A stretch of DNA of 64,000 nt, from assembly GCA_003576745.1 (NCBI GenBank), contig QEVR01000003.1, positions 37,491 to 101,490 of the forward strand, in the 5' to 3' direction. A program made the translations under genes and the position numbers. Positions 26,582-35,278 of the stretch are shown piece by piece. The notes under the pieces were generated by a model. That model saw only the letters and a list, made by a program, of their open reading frames with translations. It searched no databases and was not told the DNA's origin. Source of the stretch: Candidatus Uhrbacteria bacterium. GTDB taxonomy: Bacteria; Patescibacteriota; Patescibacteriia; 2-12-FULL-60-25. Numbering within the stretch: position 1 is the first letter of the stretch; each line of letters starts with the position of its first letter.

Positions 26582-27295
26582 TTATAAGTTGAGATTGAGG
26601 TTTAGAAAGAGCCAGGGATATCGCTGAATGAGATAGGCTTGGAAAACCGTATCCGCGCCTGTATAGAGCGACAGAGCCACCAGAAGAATAAAAAGTCCGA
26701 ACACCCGTTGAATCGTTGCGGCATGTTTTGCGATAACCCGCACCTTGTTCGTGGCGGCTTGTCCTCCATAGGCAATAAGGAGCATCGGAATACCGGCTCC
26801 CAAAGAGTAAGCGAAGAGAAGCGCGGCGGTCTGTGCGAGCTGCTGTTCCACGGCAATGAGGGTCAAAATCGACCCGAGCACGGGACCGGCGCACGGACTC
26901 CATACAAGTCCGAGTGAAACACCCAAGACAAAACCGCCCCAGAGGCCTGCGTTCTGCGGATCCGCCTTGGGCGCAAGCTTGCGAGCGAGCGGTTCGAGAC
27001 CAGCGAAGATACGAGCCTGAATGCTCGGAAAAAGCATGGTAAGCCCGAACAGTCCTATGAGGATGGCCGCGCCTTTTCGGAACAGTTCCGGATCGATGCC
27101 AAGCGAACGTCCAACCGTCGCAAAGACAATAACAAAGAACGTGAAAGACATGACAAAGCCCAGAACGATAAACAGCGGTCTCGAGGCATGAGCGCGCACG
27201 GTCGACGTCCCGAGAATAATCGGCAAAAGGGGAAGAATGCACGGACCGCCGATCGTTACGGCGCCCGCGAGAATGGCAAACAATACTTGAAGCAT
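26582..27295 (-). CDS. CcdA-like thiol-disulfide membrane transporter
   Basis: 237 residues from the ATG at 27295. Six or more membrane helices. The two family motifs with single cysteines are present: GGPCILPLLPIIL and WSPCAGPVLGSILT. CcdA/DsbD cores move electrons from cytoplasmic thioredoxin to partners outside. The upstream gene, a lipoprotein thioredoxin, stops one base before this start, so the two are almost certainly partners. Confidence 0.92.
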   Translation of the reverse strand: MLQVLFAILAGAVTIGGPCILPLLPIILGTSTVRAHASRPLFIVLGFVMSFTFFVIVFATVGRSLGIDPELFRKGAAILIGLFGLTMLFPSIQARIFAGLEPLARKLAPKADPQNAGLWGGFVLGVSLGLVWSPCAGPVLGSILTLIAVEQQLAQTAALLFAYSLGAGIPMLLIAYGGQAATNKVRVIAKHAATIQRVFGLFILLVALSLYTGADTVFQAYLIQRYPWLFLNLNLNL

Positions 27296-27296
27296 A

Positions 27297-27830
27297 TCAG
27301 CGGAGTCCTTCGATATTCCGGCGTATGGTATTGCCGCCCTGTGTTCCGATGGTTCGCGTATACTCGGTTCCGTCGCTATTAAGATAGATAAAGGTATGCT
27401 GGAGAAAAATATCGAATGTCTTCGCGAGCGATCGTTCGTCCTCATCCGTATCCGTATCTTTATAGTTCACGCGGAATGCTTTTATCGCGCGCGCGGTTTG
27501 TGAAATCTCCGTCCGGAAGACGGGTTCTTCTGCGGAACACGTGGGACACCAGTTGGCGTAGAAAAATAGGATAATAGGATTCCCGTTCTTTCGCGCGGCT
27601 TCATAGGCATCTTTCGTGTATACGGAATATGTCGCGGTTCCGGCAGTATTTACCGAGAGCAGGTTTTCGTCAGCGTCTATTTTCGGACCCCCCTCTTCGG
27701 GGGGAGTTTGAGACGTTTCTCGAAGCGCGGGTTCCGGCAGGGTGGCGGAAGGGGAGGGAGATGCCAGGCACCCTTGTCCAAGAAGGGCGAGACTTGTGAT
27801 TGTGGCGAAAAAGACGGGAGAGGCTTTCAT
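27297..27830 (-). CDS. Lipoprotein thioredoxin
   Basis: 177 residues from the ATG at 27830. Lipobox LLGQGC. A linker rich in Pro/Ser/Thr precedes a thioredoxin fold with the active site FYANWCPTCSAEEPVF. Anchored outside the membrane, it would receive electrons from the adjoining CcdA-like protein and reduce extracytoplasmic disulfides. First gene of a two-gene operon on the minus strand. Confidence 0.9.
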   Translation of the reverse strand: MKASPVFFATITSLALLGQGCLASPSPSATLPEPALRETSQTPPEEGGPKIDADENLLSVNTAGTATYSVYTKDAYEAARKNGNPIILFFYANWCPTCSAEEPVFRTEISQTARAIKAFRVNYKDTDTDEDERSLAKTFDIFLQHTFIYLNSDGTEYTRTIGTQGGNTIRRNIEGLR

Positions 27831-27944
27831 ATCAAACAACTATAACACCAGGTTTTGTGAACCATAAACCTTCGTCAGAGGAAAAGACCGTTTCAAGGCG
27901 ATGTTTGCAATGGAGAGGTCAGATGAGGTGTAGCTGGGGGTTTT

Positions 27945-28135
27945 TGGCAATTGGGAATTGGGAAAGGGCTAAGGACAAAGGGAATGGGTTTCGGGTCTCG
28001 GTTAGAATTATGCCCCCTACGCAACTACGTACTCTTCCTCCCAACGAACCACGTCCCACGTACTTTTCGCATCCTGCTCGCCGCATGGCCAACGCCCTAC
28101 GCAACCCTACTCCCTGTTTGACATACTTTCCTGAT
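27945..28135. repeat. Dispersed intergenic mosaic repeat, copy 3 (inverted)
   Basis: Reverse-oriented words: TCTCGGTTAGAATTATGCCC and CCTACGCAACTACGTACTCT. Preceded by GGCAATTGGGAATTGGGAAA, also a family word. Confidence 0.85.
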
Positions 28136-28187
28136 CTGACTACGTTTGAAAGGCACATTTCATACAACCCAGACAATGGAGCGTACC

Positions 28188-28979
28188 ATGGGAAATCGTT
28201 TGAACCTGCTCACCATTCTCGCGGCGCCGCTCGCCATGGCGGCAGCATCCTGCGGACCGCAGGACGATTGCAACGCCTACTACGCCACGAACGGCGATTC
28301 GGCATGCAGTTTTTCTGCGAGCTACGGCGGAGAGGGGAATGCGTCTGCCGAGAGCGGAGATCGGGATGCAGACCTCTATCAGCTCTCGACGGCTCCGGAC
28401 GGCCAGGGATTCGACGCACAGTTCGTTGCGGGACCGCATGCGTACAGCGTGGATGCCTATGTATCCCACGCATGGCCCCTCCTGGAGCAAGGGGCGGACA
28501 TCGTCGGCGTCACGGTCGGGACATCGTCGGACGGGCCGGGTTCTTCAACCCAGTCGATTACTCCCGGCGGTTACGGTCCGTTGAAAATCACGAGCGGGTT
28601 TCGGTACGGATACGTGGGCGGTTGCATAAAGAAAGTCGTCTACTATCATGCAACGCGGGTCAGCATGAAAGGCCTGTCGAAGCCGATCTACGATCTGCAC
28701 GTTGCCATCTACCGCAAGAACAATCAGTCCTGCATCGGGGTGTACAACAGCGCCGGGAACTCGAAAGGCGTTTGCTCCTGCTGGGACGAAAATGACCCGA
28801 CATCGGTCATCAATGAACTGCGCGTTGGTTCTCACGCTAAGGCCAAGAAGGCGGTACGTTCCATGGCGACCACCGAGCTCTCATCGAGCTATCAGCCGAT
28901 CATCGACCCCGGCGTAATGTGGACGCTCGCTGGCATGGCAGCGGCGACTGTCGTCTTTCTGCCGTTGTCGGCAACCTAA
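28188..28979 (+). CDS. Secreted lipoprotein-like protein of unknown function
   Basis: 263 residues from the ATG at 28188, chosen for the GGAG seven bases upstream. Signal peptide with lipobox-like AAASC near residue 22. The mature part has several cysteines (CNAYY, ACSFS, GGCIK, SCIGV, VCSCW) and a C-terminal hydrophobic helix (MWTLAGMAAATVVFLPLSA). I recognise no domain. The cysteines suggest disulfides, which would suit the thiol-redox genes nearby. Confidence 0.7.
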   Translation: MGNRLNLLTILAAPLAMAAASCGPQDDCNAYYATNGDSACSFSASYGGEGNASAESGDRDADLYQLSTAPDGQGFDAQFVAGPHAYSVDAYVSHAWPLLEQGADIVGVTVGTSSDGPGSSTQSITPGGYGPLKITSGFRYGYVGGCIKKVVYYHATRVSMKGLSKPIYDLHVAIYRKNNQSCIGVYNSAGNSKGVCSCWDENDPTSVINELRVGSHAKAKKAVRSMATTELSSSYQPIIDPGVMWTLAGMAAATVVFLPLSAT

Positions 28980-28990
28980 TGCAAAATGCA

Positions 28991-29020
28991 AAACGCCGAC
29001 CCCTCTGGGTCGGCGTTTCT
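28991..29020 (+). terminator. Terminator
   Basis: AAACGCCGACCC, loop CTCT, GGGTCGGCGTTT. Perfect 12-bp stem; serves the lipoprotein gene and the convergent XRE gene. Confidence 0.88.
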
Positions 29021-29033
29021 CGCTCTTTTCTTT

Positions 29034-29255
29034 TTATTCGCAAACGCGTTTCAGCTGAAACACATGTTCAACAGGATGATTGAAGTGTTGCGCCAAGAGC
29101 AATGCGAGAGAGAGGGACGGCACATAGTCGCCTTTCTCCATGGAGCAAATTGTCTGGCGACTGACGCCGACCGCTTTCGCGAGCTGCTCTTGAGTAATCT
29201 TCTTCTCCTGTCGGAGATTGCGAAGACAATTATAGATTGTATGTTCTTTGGCCAT
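29034..29255 (-). CDS. XRE-family HTH regulator
   Basis: 73 residues, a single Cro/C1-type HTH: LRQEKKITQEQLAKAVGVSRQTICSMEKGDYVPSLSLALLLAQHF, then the common PVEHVF ending. Close to the small YgzD-type regulators that often pair with a membrane protein gene. The divergent gene at 29374 encodes a secreted membrane-anchored protein and may be its target. Confidence 0.93.
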   Translation of the reverse strand: MAKEHTIYNCLRNLRQEKKITQEQLAKAVGVSRQTICSMEKGDYVPSLSLALLLAQHFNHPVEHVFQLKRVCE

Positions 29256-29373
29256 AACGTGATGACAAAGATATCAGACATTGAAAAAATGGTCAAGGGG
29301 GATTGACATATATCCTCGTTTTCCCCAGAAAAAGCGGAATGTTCTGAAAAGAAAGGGTATACTGACTCCTGTC

Positions 29374-30018
29374 ATGAGACGGCGTATCCTTTTTTTCCTC
29401 CTTTTCGCGATCGTTCCTTCAAACGCGGTTTTTGCAGACAGCGAGAGCTTTTCATTGTTCGATATAGAGTCCGCGGCATCCGGAACCGAGCTTGTGGTTT
29501 CCATGCTTCCTCATGAGGCATTTTTGATTGTCCGCACGAGCGCGAATGAAGAGCTTGATCTTGCCCGTTTTCATGAATCGGGAAGCTTGCTCACCGCCTT
29601 TGTCGAGGGGCGGATACAGCTGACCCAAAACGGAAAACCCTGCGACTGGGACGCGATGCTGGATACGGTCCCGACCGAGCTTGTCGACGCATATGCCGAC
29701 GGCATTACCGTTCGCGGCCTTGTGCGCTGTCCAAAGGAAGGCTCGCCGTTTCAGCTGGAGACGGACGTATTTACGGATGCCTTTCCGACGCACGAGAATG
29801 TAATCCGGTATAAGAGGGGAGAGGCTTTTGAAACAGCAATGACGCTCACAGCGTACAATCGTATTGCGATTATACGCCCCTCGCTTGCCGCAACCGTGCC
29901 GGAACTCCAGAGAGAATCATCGCGCGAATCGCTGCTGCTCGCCGCACTCACCGGCGTTCTTCTTGCCGGCTTTGCGGGCTGGCTATGGCGAAAAACGAAA
30001 GACGCCAGTCCCCGTTGA
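29374..30018 (+). CDS. Secreted protein with C-terminal membrane anchor
   Basis: 214 residues from the ATG at 29374. Signal peptide 1-22 (FFLLFAIVPSNAVFA). A beta-rich mature domain contains two cysteines (GKPCDWD, VRCPKEG). A C-terminal helix (LLLAALTGVLLAGFAGWLW) is followed by a basic tail, so the bulk sits outside the membrane. No family recognised. TATACT at 29359-29364 may be its -10 box. Confidence 0.75.
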   Translation: MRRRILFFLLFAIVPSNAVFADSESFSLFDIESAASGTELVVSMLPHEAFLIVRTSANEELDLARFHESGSLLTAFVEGRIQLTQNGKPCDWDAMLDTVPTELVDAYADGITVRGLVRCPKEGSPFQLETDVFTDAFPTHENVIRYKRGEAFETAMTLTAYNRIAIIRPSLAATVPELQRESSRESLLLAALTGVLLAGFAGWLWRKTKDASPR

Positions 30019-30037
30019 ACAGGAACTGGCGCGTAGA

Positions 30038-30394
30038 TCAGCGAAAGGCCGGATGATGGAGGATATCCGTTTCCTCGTCCGCAGGGTGTTTTTCATCCGG
30101 GAGGCGGAGCTCGAAGCAGATAAGCGCCTCGTCCGTAACAGGGGCGGCCACAGTTTCGAACGGAGTGAGAAGCTTGATGAGTTTGAGGACGAAGGCGAGG
30201 ATGTCGCCGTCTTCCTCCGTGTTTCCGAACGGGAAGGAGAGTTTTCGGTCGGCATCGAACGCGGTTCCGAAGGAGAGGGAAACGCCGTTGCGGACGAAGG
30301 CGATATATCTCTTCGGTCGGTTGAAGACGATTCTGTCTCCGGCCTCGAGACGGGTTTCCTGCCCGATATGTCCGAAGCGCTGGGGGATCTCCAT
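30038..30394 (-). CDS. Small hypothetical protein, paralog of its upstream neighbour
   Basis: 118 residues; AAAGGAG precedes the ATG. It shares the layout of the protein encoded just upstream: LEAGDRIVFN here against LRAGDRLLVN there, a middle strand region, and an ALICFELRL end against RIYVFEFQN. Function unknown. Last gene of a minus-strand group that includes a host-attachment-like protein. Confidence 0.75.
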   Translation of the reverse strand: MEIPQRFGHIGQETRLEAGDRIVFNRPKRYIAFVRNGVSLSFGTAFDADRKLSFPFGNTEEDGDILAFVLKLIKLLTPFETVAAPVTDEALICFELRLPDEKHPADEETDILHHPAFR

Positions 30395-30395
30395 G

Positions 30396-30695
30396 CTACG
30401 ACTCCTTTGTTACGTTTTGAAACTCGAACACATAGATGCGCCCCCCGCCCTCCACGAGTTCCGCGCAGAGCCCCGTGAGCGCGCACATCATTGCGAGAAA
30501 GCTTGTGACGGTCTGGGAGGACAGATTCGAGCCCAGGTCCATCTGATTGTCGAGCGAATCCGTGCCCTCGTCCAGGAAGCGGAGATGAACGACGCCGCGC
30601 GTGAGTTTTGCGTGCCCGGTATCGGCGTTCACAAGCAGACGATCGCCTGCGCGCAAAGACGTTTGTTTGTCATGGTGCACAATACGGTATCTCAC
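30396..30695 (-). CDS. Small hypothetical protein (GTG start)
   Basis: 99 residues. GTG at 30695 is taken as start because AAAGGAGG lies at the right distance; the open frame reaches 30746 without a ribosome-binding site. Contains LRAGDRLLVNADTGHAKL and a helix with NLSSQTVTSFLAMMCALTG. Paralog of the downstream gene, which starts one base after its stop codon. Function unknown. Confidence 0.72.
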   Translation of the reverse strand: MRYRIVHHDKQTSLRAGDRLLVNADTGHAKLTRGVVHLRFLDEGTDSLDNQMDLGSNLSSQTVTSFLAMMCALTGLCAELVEGGGRIYVFEFQNVTKES

Positions 30696-30765
30696 AGGCG
30701 CCTCCTTTCGAAAAACATCCGCCGTGTGAAGGACGGAAGGTATCAAATCTTGTTCACAACGTCAA

Positions 30766-31212
30766 TCATGCCTCCGGCAGGGTAAAGAGCCGTTTGATCA
30801 CATCGAGAATATCGTTTTTCATGAGATCTTTTGCGAGCGTCTTTGCGATATGCGGTTTCACATCGGCAGGGAGACGTGCTTGGATGAGATGCAGCATTTC
30901 CGGCGGGGAAACGAGATGAACGACGACGGCATGTCCTTCGCGGACATAGCGTGTGATGGCTTCCGCAACGGTTTTCGCGAAAGCCTCTTTTCGAGGCGTA
31001 TCATGGAGGTCGCTCGACGGACCGCCCACGCGCGAACCGTCCGAGCTTACAAATGATCCTTCCGCGTCGCTTTTGAATTCGCGCGGCAGAGCAAGGCTGT
31101 CGAGCGTTTGGTATGCATCGCCGCCCGCAAGGAATATGCGCGCTTCCTGCTCATCGGTGAGAACGATAAGCGTGGGATCGGGAAAATGCTGGAGGTCTTT
31201 GGGGAGCTGCAT
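30766..31212 (-). CDS. Host-attachment-like protein
   Basis: 148 residues. The N-terminus (PTLIVLTDEQEARIFLAGGD), the RVGGPSSDLHDTPRKEAFAKTVAEAI block and the final helix match the family named 'protein required for attachment to host cells' (Host_attach, related to bacterial eRF1-like folds). The biochemical role is unclear in most species. Upstream of two small paralogous genes on the same strand. Confidence 0.82.
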   Translation of the reverse strand: MQLPKDLQHFPDPTLIVLTDEQEARIFLAGGDAYQTLDSLALPREFKSDAEGSFVSSDGSRVGGPSSDLHDTPRKEAFAKTVAEAITRYVREGHAVVVHLVSPPEMLHLIQARLPADVKPHIAKTLAKDLMKNDILDVIKRLFTLPEA

Positions 31213-31326
31213 ATGGCGGGTATCGTAATGCGCGCGTGGAGGAGAGTAAACAGAGGGGAAAAGTAGCAGGAATTCATTGATGAAAAGCGCTATACTTCCC
31301 GTATCTACTCCCTACTCCCTGCCTTC

Positions 31327-32277
31327 ATGACCGCTCCCGAATTTCCCCAGAATCTAACCTGGATTAATTCCGAACCGCTTACCATGGCCGGTCTCCGCGG
31401 CAGACCGGTGCTCATCGATTTTTGGACATACTCCTGCGTCAACTGCCAGCGTACCCAGCCATATCTCAATCAATGGCATGAGATGTATGCATCGGCCGGT
31501 CTCGTTATTATCGGTGTTCATACGCCTGAATTCGAATTTGAGAAAGAACCGAAAAATGTCCGCATGGCCGTAAAAAAAGAGGGAATCCGGTATCCCGTGG
31601 TTATGGATTCGGACTATCAGATATGGAATCTGTACGCGAACCAGTATTGGCCGAGGAAATTTTTAATAAACCGCGAAGGACGCATTGTCTACGATCACAT
31701 CGGCGAAGGCGCCTACGAAGAAACCGAACGGAATATCCGCGACGTCCTTGGTCTCCCTCCCGGCGAACTCGCATCCGATGACGAAACCAAGCGCGCGGCG
31801 GGACGCGTGTGCCATCCGACGACGCCGGAAACATATCTCGGATATATCCGCGGACGTTTGGCGAATGCTCCAGCTCGGTTTCATGATATCGAAACGTTGT
31901 TCGTGGATGCGTCGAATGAGCACGATCAGGACCGCGTGTATGCAAAAGGCCGCTGGACGGTACATGGAGAGCATATCGAATCAAGCCAGGACCCGGATGC
32001 GGAGCTGAACATGGAATTCCGCGCGGCCGAAGTCAATCTCGTCATCCGTTCGTGGGCGCCCGCTGTTCTCGAGATCCGGCTGAATGGAAGACCGGTGCCC
32101 GCTCGTGTCCGCGGCGAAGATGTAACCGAGTCAAACGGACGCACGGTTATTTCTGTTACGGAGCCCCGTATGTACCGGCTGATCTCTTCAGGAACGCATC
32201 TTCGTGAGCGCCTGACCATTCACCCTCTTGGCGCAGGCATTCAACTATACGCAGTTACCTTTGGCGGATGCGCGTAA
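31327..32277 (+). CDS. Thioredoxin-like protein related to the DipZ C-terminus
   Basis: 316 residues, no signal peptide seen. The thioredoxin/TlpA part (residues 10-150) has VLIDFWTYSCVNCQRTQPYL and GLVIIGVHTPEFEFEKE, typical of the C-terminal half of DipZ (CcdA-thioredoxin fusions). A beta-sandwich-like domain follows (RWTVHGEHIESS, VLEIRLNGRPV), as in full DipZ proteins. The CcdA half is absent and may be supplied by the separate gene at 26582. Confidence 0.88.
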   Translation: MTAPEFPQNLTWINSEPLTMAGLRGRPVLIDFWTYSCVNCQRTQPYLNQWHEMYASAGLVIIGVHTPEFEFEKEPKNVRMAVKKEGIRYPVVMDSDYQIWNLYANQYWPRKFLINREGRIVYDHIGEGAYEETERNIRDVLGLPPGELASDDETKRAAGRVCHPTTPETYLGYIRGRLANAPARFHDIETLFVDASNEHDQDRVYAKGRWTVHGEHIESSQDPDAELNMEFRAAEVNLVIRSWAPAVLEIRLNGRPVPARVRGEDVTESNGRTVISVTEPRMYRLISSGTHLRERLTIHPLGAGIQLYAVTFGGCA

Positions 32278-32289
32278 TCGCTTTGCGCG

Positions 32290-33435
32290 TTATTCCGTCC
32301 GGGTGTACTGGTCTTCCCGCACAAGAGGGACGATCACCGCGAACGAATCGCTGGCGTTTTCCGTCGTTATGGAGCCGAGCGCCCGTATTGCGGGAAGATA
32401 GAAAGTCCTCGGAATGCCGTCTGCGGAGGCTTGATGCGCATAGAGTCCCGTTTCAAATTTCGTAAATTCTACGGACGCGTTCCGCGGCAGTTCGCCGAAT
32501 CCGCCGATGCCGCCCAATAACAGCTGGGCCGTAAGGTCTTCCGAGGTTATGGCGGGATAATTGGAACGCTCCACGTCCTGATTGAGCAGGAACCATCCCC
32601 GAATGACCGACATATCGGATGCGCGCACAAATGCCCGAGCTCCTGTTATGCGCGCCCCCATGCGGTCGAACACGTCCTGCGCATCCTTGGTCAGATGAAA
32701 CTCCACGGTTTGCATGTTCGGAAATTCTTCCTTTACGCAAGCGGCATGTGATCGCAGAGGGAGCTGCGGCGTTCCGGACGGGACGGGGAGTTCTTCCCTG
32801 GCAATGGACGCTATGGCCGCCACCGACGCCTGCGTCATGCACGTTCCGTTTTTGCTTTCGTTGAACCACCAGCTATTCCACGAGAATGCGAGCGTGGGTT
32901 CGCCCCAGCCCTGCTGGCCAATGCCGCGGGAACTGAAAAAGGCCTGCGCGGCGTTCACAATTCTTTCATCATCGGGAAGCGATGGAACGGTGAGCGGGCC
33001 TTGACCGCTCATGCGTTCAAAGGCAACCGCTCCCGTTGAAGCGTCATAGGACCACAGGAATCCGCTTCCGTCTTTCCATGAGGCCGTCAGGCCTTGAACG
33101 GAAGGATTTGCTTCGAGCGTGCCGGCCGGAATCCGGAGCGCTGTCGTGAGATTTTGGAGGAGGAGTGCGCCCGGAATGGTCGGCGCCTGACGAAGAACCG
33201 TCACTTCATTCGACACGGCGGGCGGCCTTTCTTTCCACACGATATTCGGGAGAGAGGCGCTGTCCGGACGCGCGAACGGCGACGGGCCCGGGATAAAACC
33301 GAATCCTTTCCGGAACGCCGCGAAGCCCTCCGGAGCCGGTGCATCGGACTCCACTGAAGGAACGGTTCCGGTAACAGCGAAACAGCCCTGGCCGAGCAGG
33401 GCGGAAATGACGAGAATGAAAAACAGGCGTTTCAT
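32290..33435 (-). CDS. Lipoprotein of unknown function
   Basis: 381 residues from the ATG at 33435. Lipobox LLGQGC, the same as in the thioredoxin lipoprotein. The mature part has no known motif; it holds FSWNSWWFNESKNGTCMTQ and several hydrophobic strands. Probably tethered to the outer face of the membrane. It faces the thioredoxin-like gene at 31327 head-on with 12 bases between stops. Confidence 0.8.
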   Translation of the reverse strand: MKRLFFILVISALLGQGCFAVTGTVPSVESDAPAPEGFAAFRKGFGFIPGPSPFARPDSASLPNIVWKERPPAVSNEVTVLRQAPTIPGALLLQNLTTALRIPAGTLEANPSVQGLTASWKDGSGFLWSYDASTGAVAFERMSGQGPLTVPSLPDDERIVNAAQAFFSSRGIGQQGWGEPTLAFSWNSWWFNESKNGTCMTQASVAAIASIAREELPVPSGTPQLPLRSHAACVKEEFPNMQTVEFHLTKDAQDVFDRMGARITGARAFVRASDMSVIRGWFLLNQDVERSNYPAITSEDLTAQLLLGGIGGFGELPRNASVEFTKFETGLYAHQASADGIPRTFYLPAIRALGSITTENASDSFAVIVPLVREDQYTRTE

Positions 33436-33459
33436 AATGCATATCATAACAGGTTCTGG

Positions 33460-33509
33460 TTGACGCCCTTCATGGCGGTGCGTATATTCCTGGTACCTAG
33501 CTAGGAAAT
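33460..33509 (+). promoter_or_regulatory. Promoter and palindromic operator of the Rrf2/isc genes
   Basis: TTGACG (33460-33465), 17-base spacer, TATATT (33483-33488). The perfect palindrome CCTAGCTAGG (33496-33505) covers the expected start site, within a wider ATTCCT...AGGAAAT inverted pair (33486-33509). The leader is only about 15 bases. The palindrome is a likely autoregulatory site for the Rrf2 protein encoded next. Confidence 0.75.
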
Positions 33510-33938
33510 ATGCAAAGCATCTTCCGCGTATCGGCCCGCGCGCATCTCGGAGTGATTCTTATGGCGAAGCTGTCGGAGTCGCATGCAACCGGCGAGTACA
33601 CAGCGCTTCGCGATGTGGCGGACGCCATGAGTCTTTCCGAAGGGTATATGGAGGAAATCGCCGCATCCCTGAAAGCGCATCATCTTGTTATCGGAAAAAC
33701 CGGACCAAAAGGCGGCTATCGTCTAGCGAGGAATCCGAAGACAATCAGTGCGGAAGACATTCTCATCGCCCTTGAAGGGCCGGTGGAGCTCGTGGATTGC
33801 CAAACCGGTACGGCCTCCTGCCCCGTTTCGCATCTGTGCCATTCAAAGCATCTTTGGTTTTTTCTTCAGGAACATATTCGTGACGCTCTCCGCCAAAAAA
33901 CGCTGGCGGATATCTGCGCGATTCGCCTCTCCCCATGA
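33510..33938 (+). CDS. Rrf2-family (IscR-like) transcription regulator
   Basis: 142 residues. A winged HTH (TALRDVADAMSLSEGYMEEIAASLKAHHLV) is followed by the GKTGPKGGYRLAR wing typical of Rrf2. Three cysteines in DCQTGTASCPVSHLCH match the Fe-S ligand region of IscR, with spacing C-x6-C-x5-C. It probably senses Fe-S status and controls the downstream cysteine desulfurase, whose start overlaps its stop by four bases. Confidence 0.93.
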   Translation: MQSIFRVSARAHLGVILMAKLSESHATGEYTALRDVADAMSLSEGYMEEIAASLKAHHLVIGKTGPKGGYRLARNPKTISAEDILIALEGPVELVDCQTGTASCPVSHLCHSKHLWFFLQEHIRDALRQKTLADICAIRLSP

Positions 33939-35134
33939 AGCACATCTATCTCGATCACGCCGCAACCGCCCCGACCGATCCCCGGGTTGTTGAGGCTATG
34001 CGCCCGTACTTTACCGAGGTCTATGCGAACCCTTCTTCGTTTCATTCGTTCGGTCTCGCGGCAAAACGCGCCGTACACGATGCGCGAGAGCGCATTGCCG
34101 CGCATCTCCGTTGCCGCGAGGATGAAATCCTCTTTACGTCCGGCGGAACGGAGTCCGATAATTTGGCCGTCGAAGGAGTGATTGGCGCGGCAAAACTGCC
34201 GAAGGCTCACATTATTACATCCTCCATCGAACATCCGGCGATTCTGGAACCATTGCGGCGGCGAGAAAAGGAAGGAACGATCGACCTTACGGTTCTTCCC
34301 GCAGACCGTTATGGCCTGGTATTGCCCGAGGACGTACAAAAGGCGCTCCGCCCGGAAACCGTTCTGGTTTCCGTTATGTATGCGAACAATGAAATCGGCA
34401 CCATCGAACCCATTGCAGATATCGGCCGCGTGATTCTTGGCTGGCGGACGGCGCAGGCTTCGGCATATCCGTATTTTCACACCGATGCCTGTCAGGCCGC
34501 AGGATATTTGTCCATGGACGTCCAAAAGCTCCACGTGGATTTGCTCACCATGAACGGCTCCAAAATCTACGGTCCCAAGGGGATTGGCGTGCTTTTTGGG
34601 AAGCGCGGGGTCAAACTCCGGCCCATGATTCTCGGAGGCGGGCAGGAAAAGAATCTCCGTTCCGGTACGGAAAATGTTCCCGGTATTGTCGGGCTTGCGA
34701 GAGCCCTCGATCTTTCGCAGGATATGTCTTCCCTCGAATCCGAACGGCTTGCCATGCTCCGCGACATGCTTACGGAAGGCCTCCTTCGCATCCCGAAGTC
34801 GCGATTGAACGGGCATCCGGAGAAACGCCTTCCGAATATCGTGAACATCTCCTTCCTCGACATCGAAGGCGAGGCTGCCATTCTTTACATGGATGCAAAA
34901 GGCATGTGCGCATCCACCGGCTCTGCCTGCGCATCGCAGTCGCTCGATCCGTCGCATGTCATTCTTGCGACCGGCCTAAGCTATGAAGCCGCCCATGGGT
35001 CCATCCGTTTCAGTCTGGGTCGTTCAACGACGAAAAAAGACATTCAGTATGTCATTAAGATGATGCCTGGCATTGTTGAAAAACTCCGCCACATGAGCCC
35101 CGTGAATCTGGATATGAAGCATTTCGTGAAATAG
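33935..35134 (+). CDS. iscS: Cysteine desulfurase (NifS/IscS)
   Basis: 399 residues. PLP lysine in MNGSKIYGPKG, substrate-binding DHAATAP and FTSGGTESDNLAV, and the catalytic cysteine in STGSACASQSLDPSHV. Removes sulfur from cysteine for Fe-S cluster building. Coupled to the Rrf2 regulator upstream and followed by an IscU/NifU-like scaffold. Intact and of normal length. Confidence 0.96.
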   Translation: MKHIYLDHAATAPTDPRVVEAMRPYFTEVYANPSSFHSFGLAAKRAVHDARERIAAHLRCREDEILFTSGGTESDNLAVEGVIGAAKLPKAHIITSSIEHPAILEPLRRREKEGTIDLTVLPADRYGLVLPEDVQKALRPETVLVSVMYANNEIGTIEPIADIGRVILGWRTAQASAYPYFHTDACQAAGYLSMDVQKLHVDLLTMNGSKIYGPKGIGVLFGKRGVKLRPMILGGGQEKNLRSGTENVPGIVGLARALDLSQDMSSLESERLAMLRDMLTEGLLRIPKSRLNGHPEKRLPNIVNISFLDIEGEAAILYMDAKGMCASTGSACASQSLDPSHVILATGLSYEAAHGSIRFSLGRSTTKKDIQYVIKMMPGIVEKLRHMSPVNLDMKHFVK

Positions 35135-35136
35135 AA

Positions 35137-35225
35137 CCGTTTCAGTGTTCTAGAGTTTCAGGGTTGTGGGGTATTGTTTCCAGCCCCATAACTCTAGAAC
35201 CCTACAACTCTAGAACTGTTCCTAG
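35137..35225. repeat. Imperfect inverted repeat between iscS and the scaffold gene
   Basis: GTTCTAGAGTTTCAGGGTTG on the left faces AACTCTAGAACCCTACAACT on the right, around a short centre. A similar element is at 48583-48662. It may be a terminator-like or mobile repeat unit. Confidence 0.65.
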
Positions 35226-35278
35226 ATTCACGCTCCACGTCTGCACCCAACCTACTCTCTACTCACAACTTACTTTCT

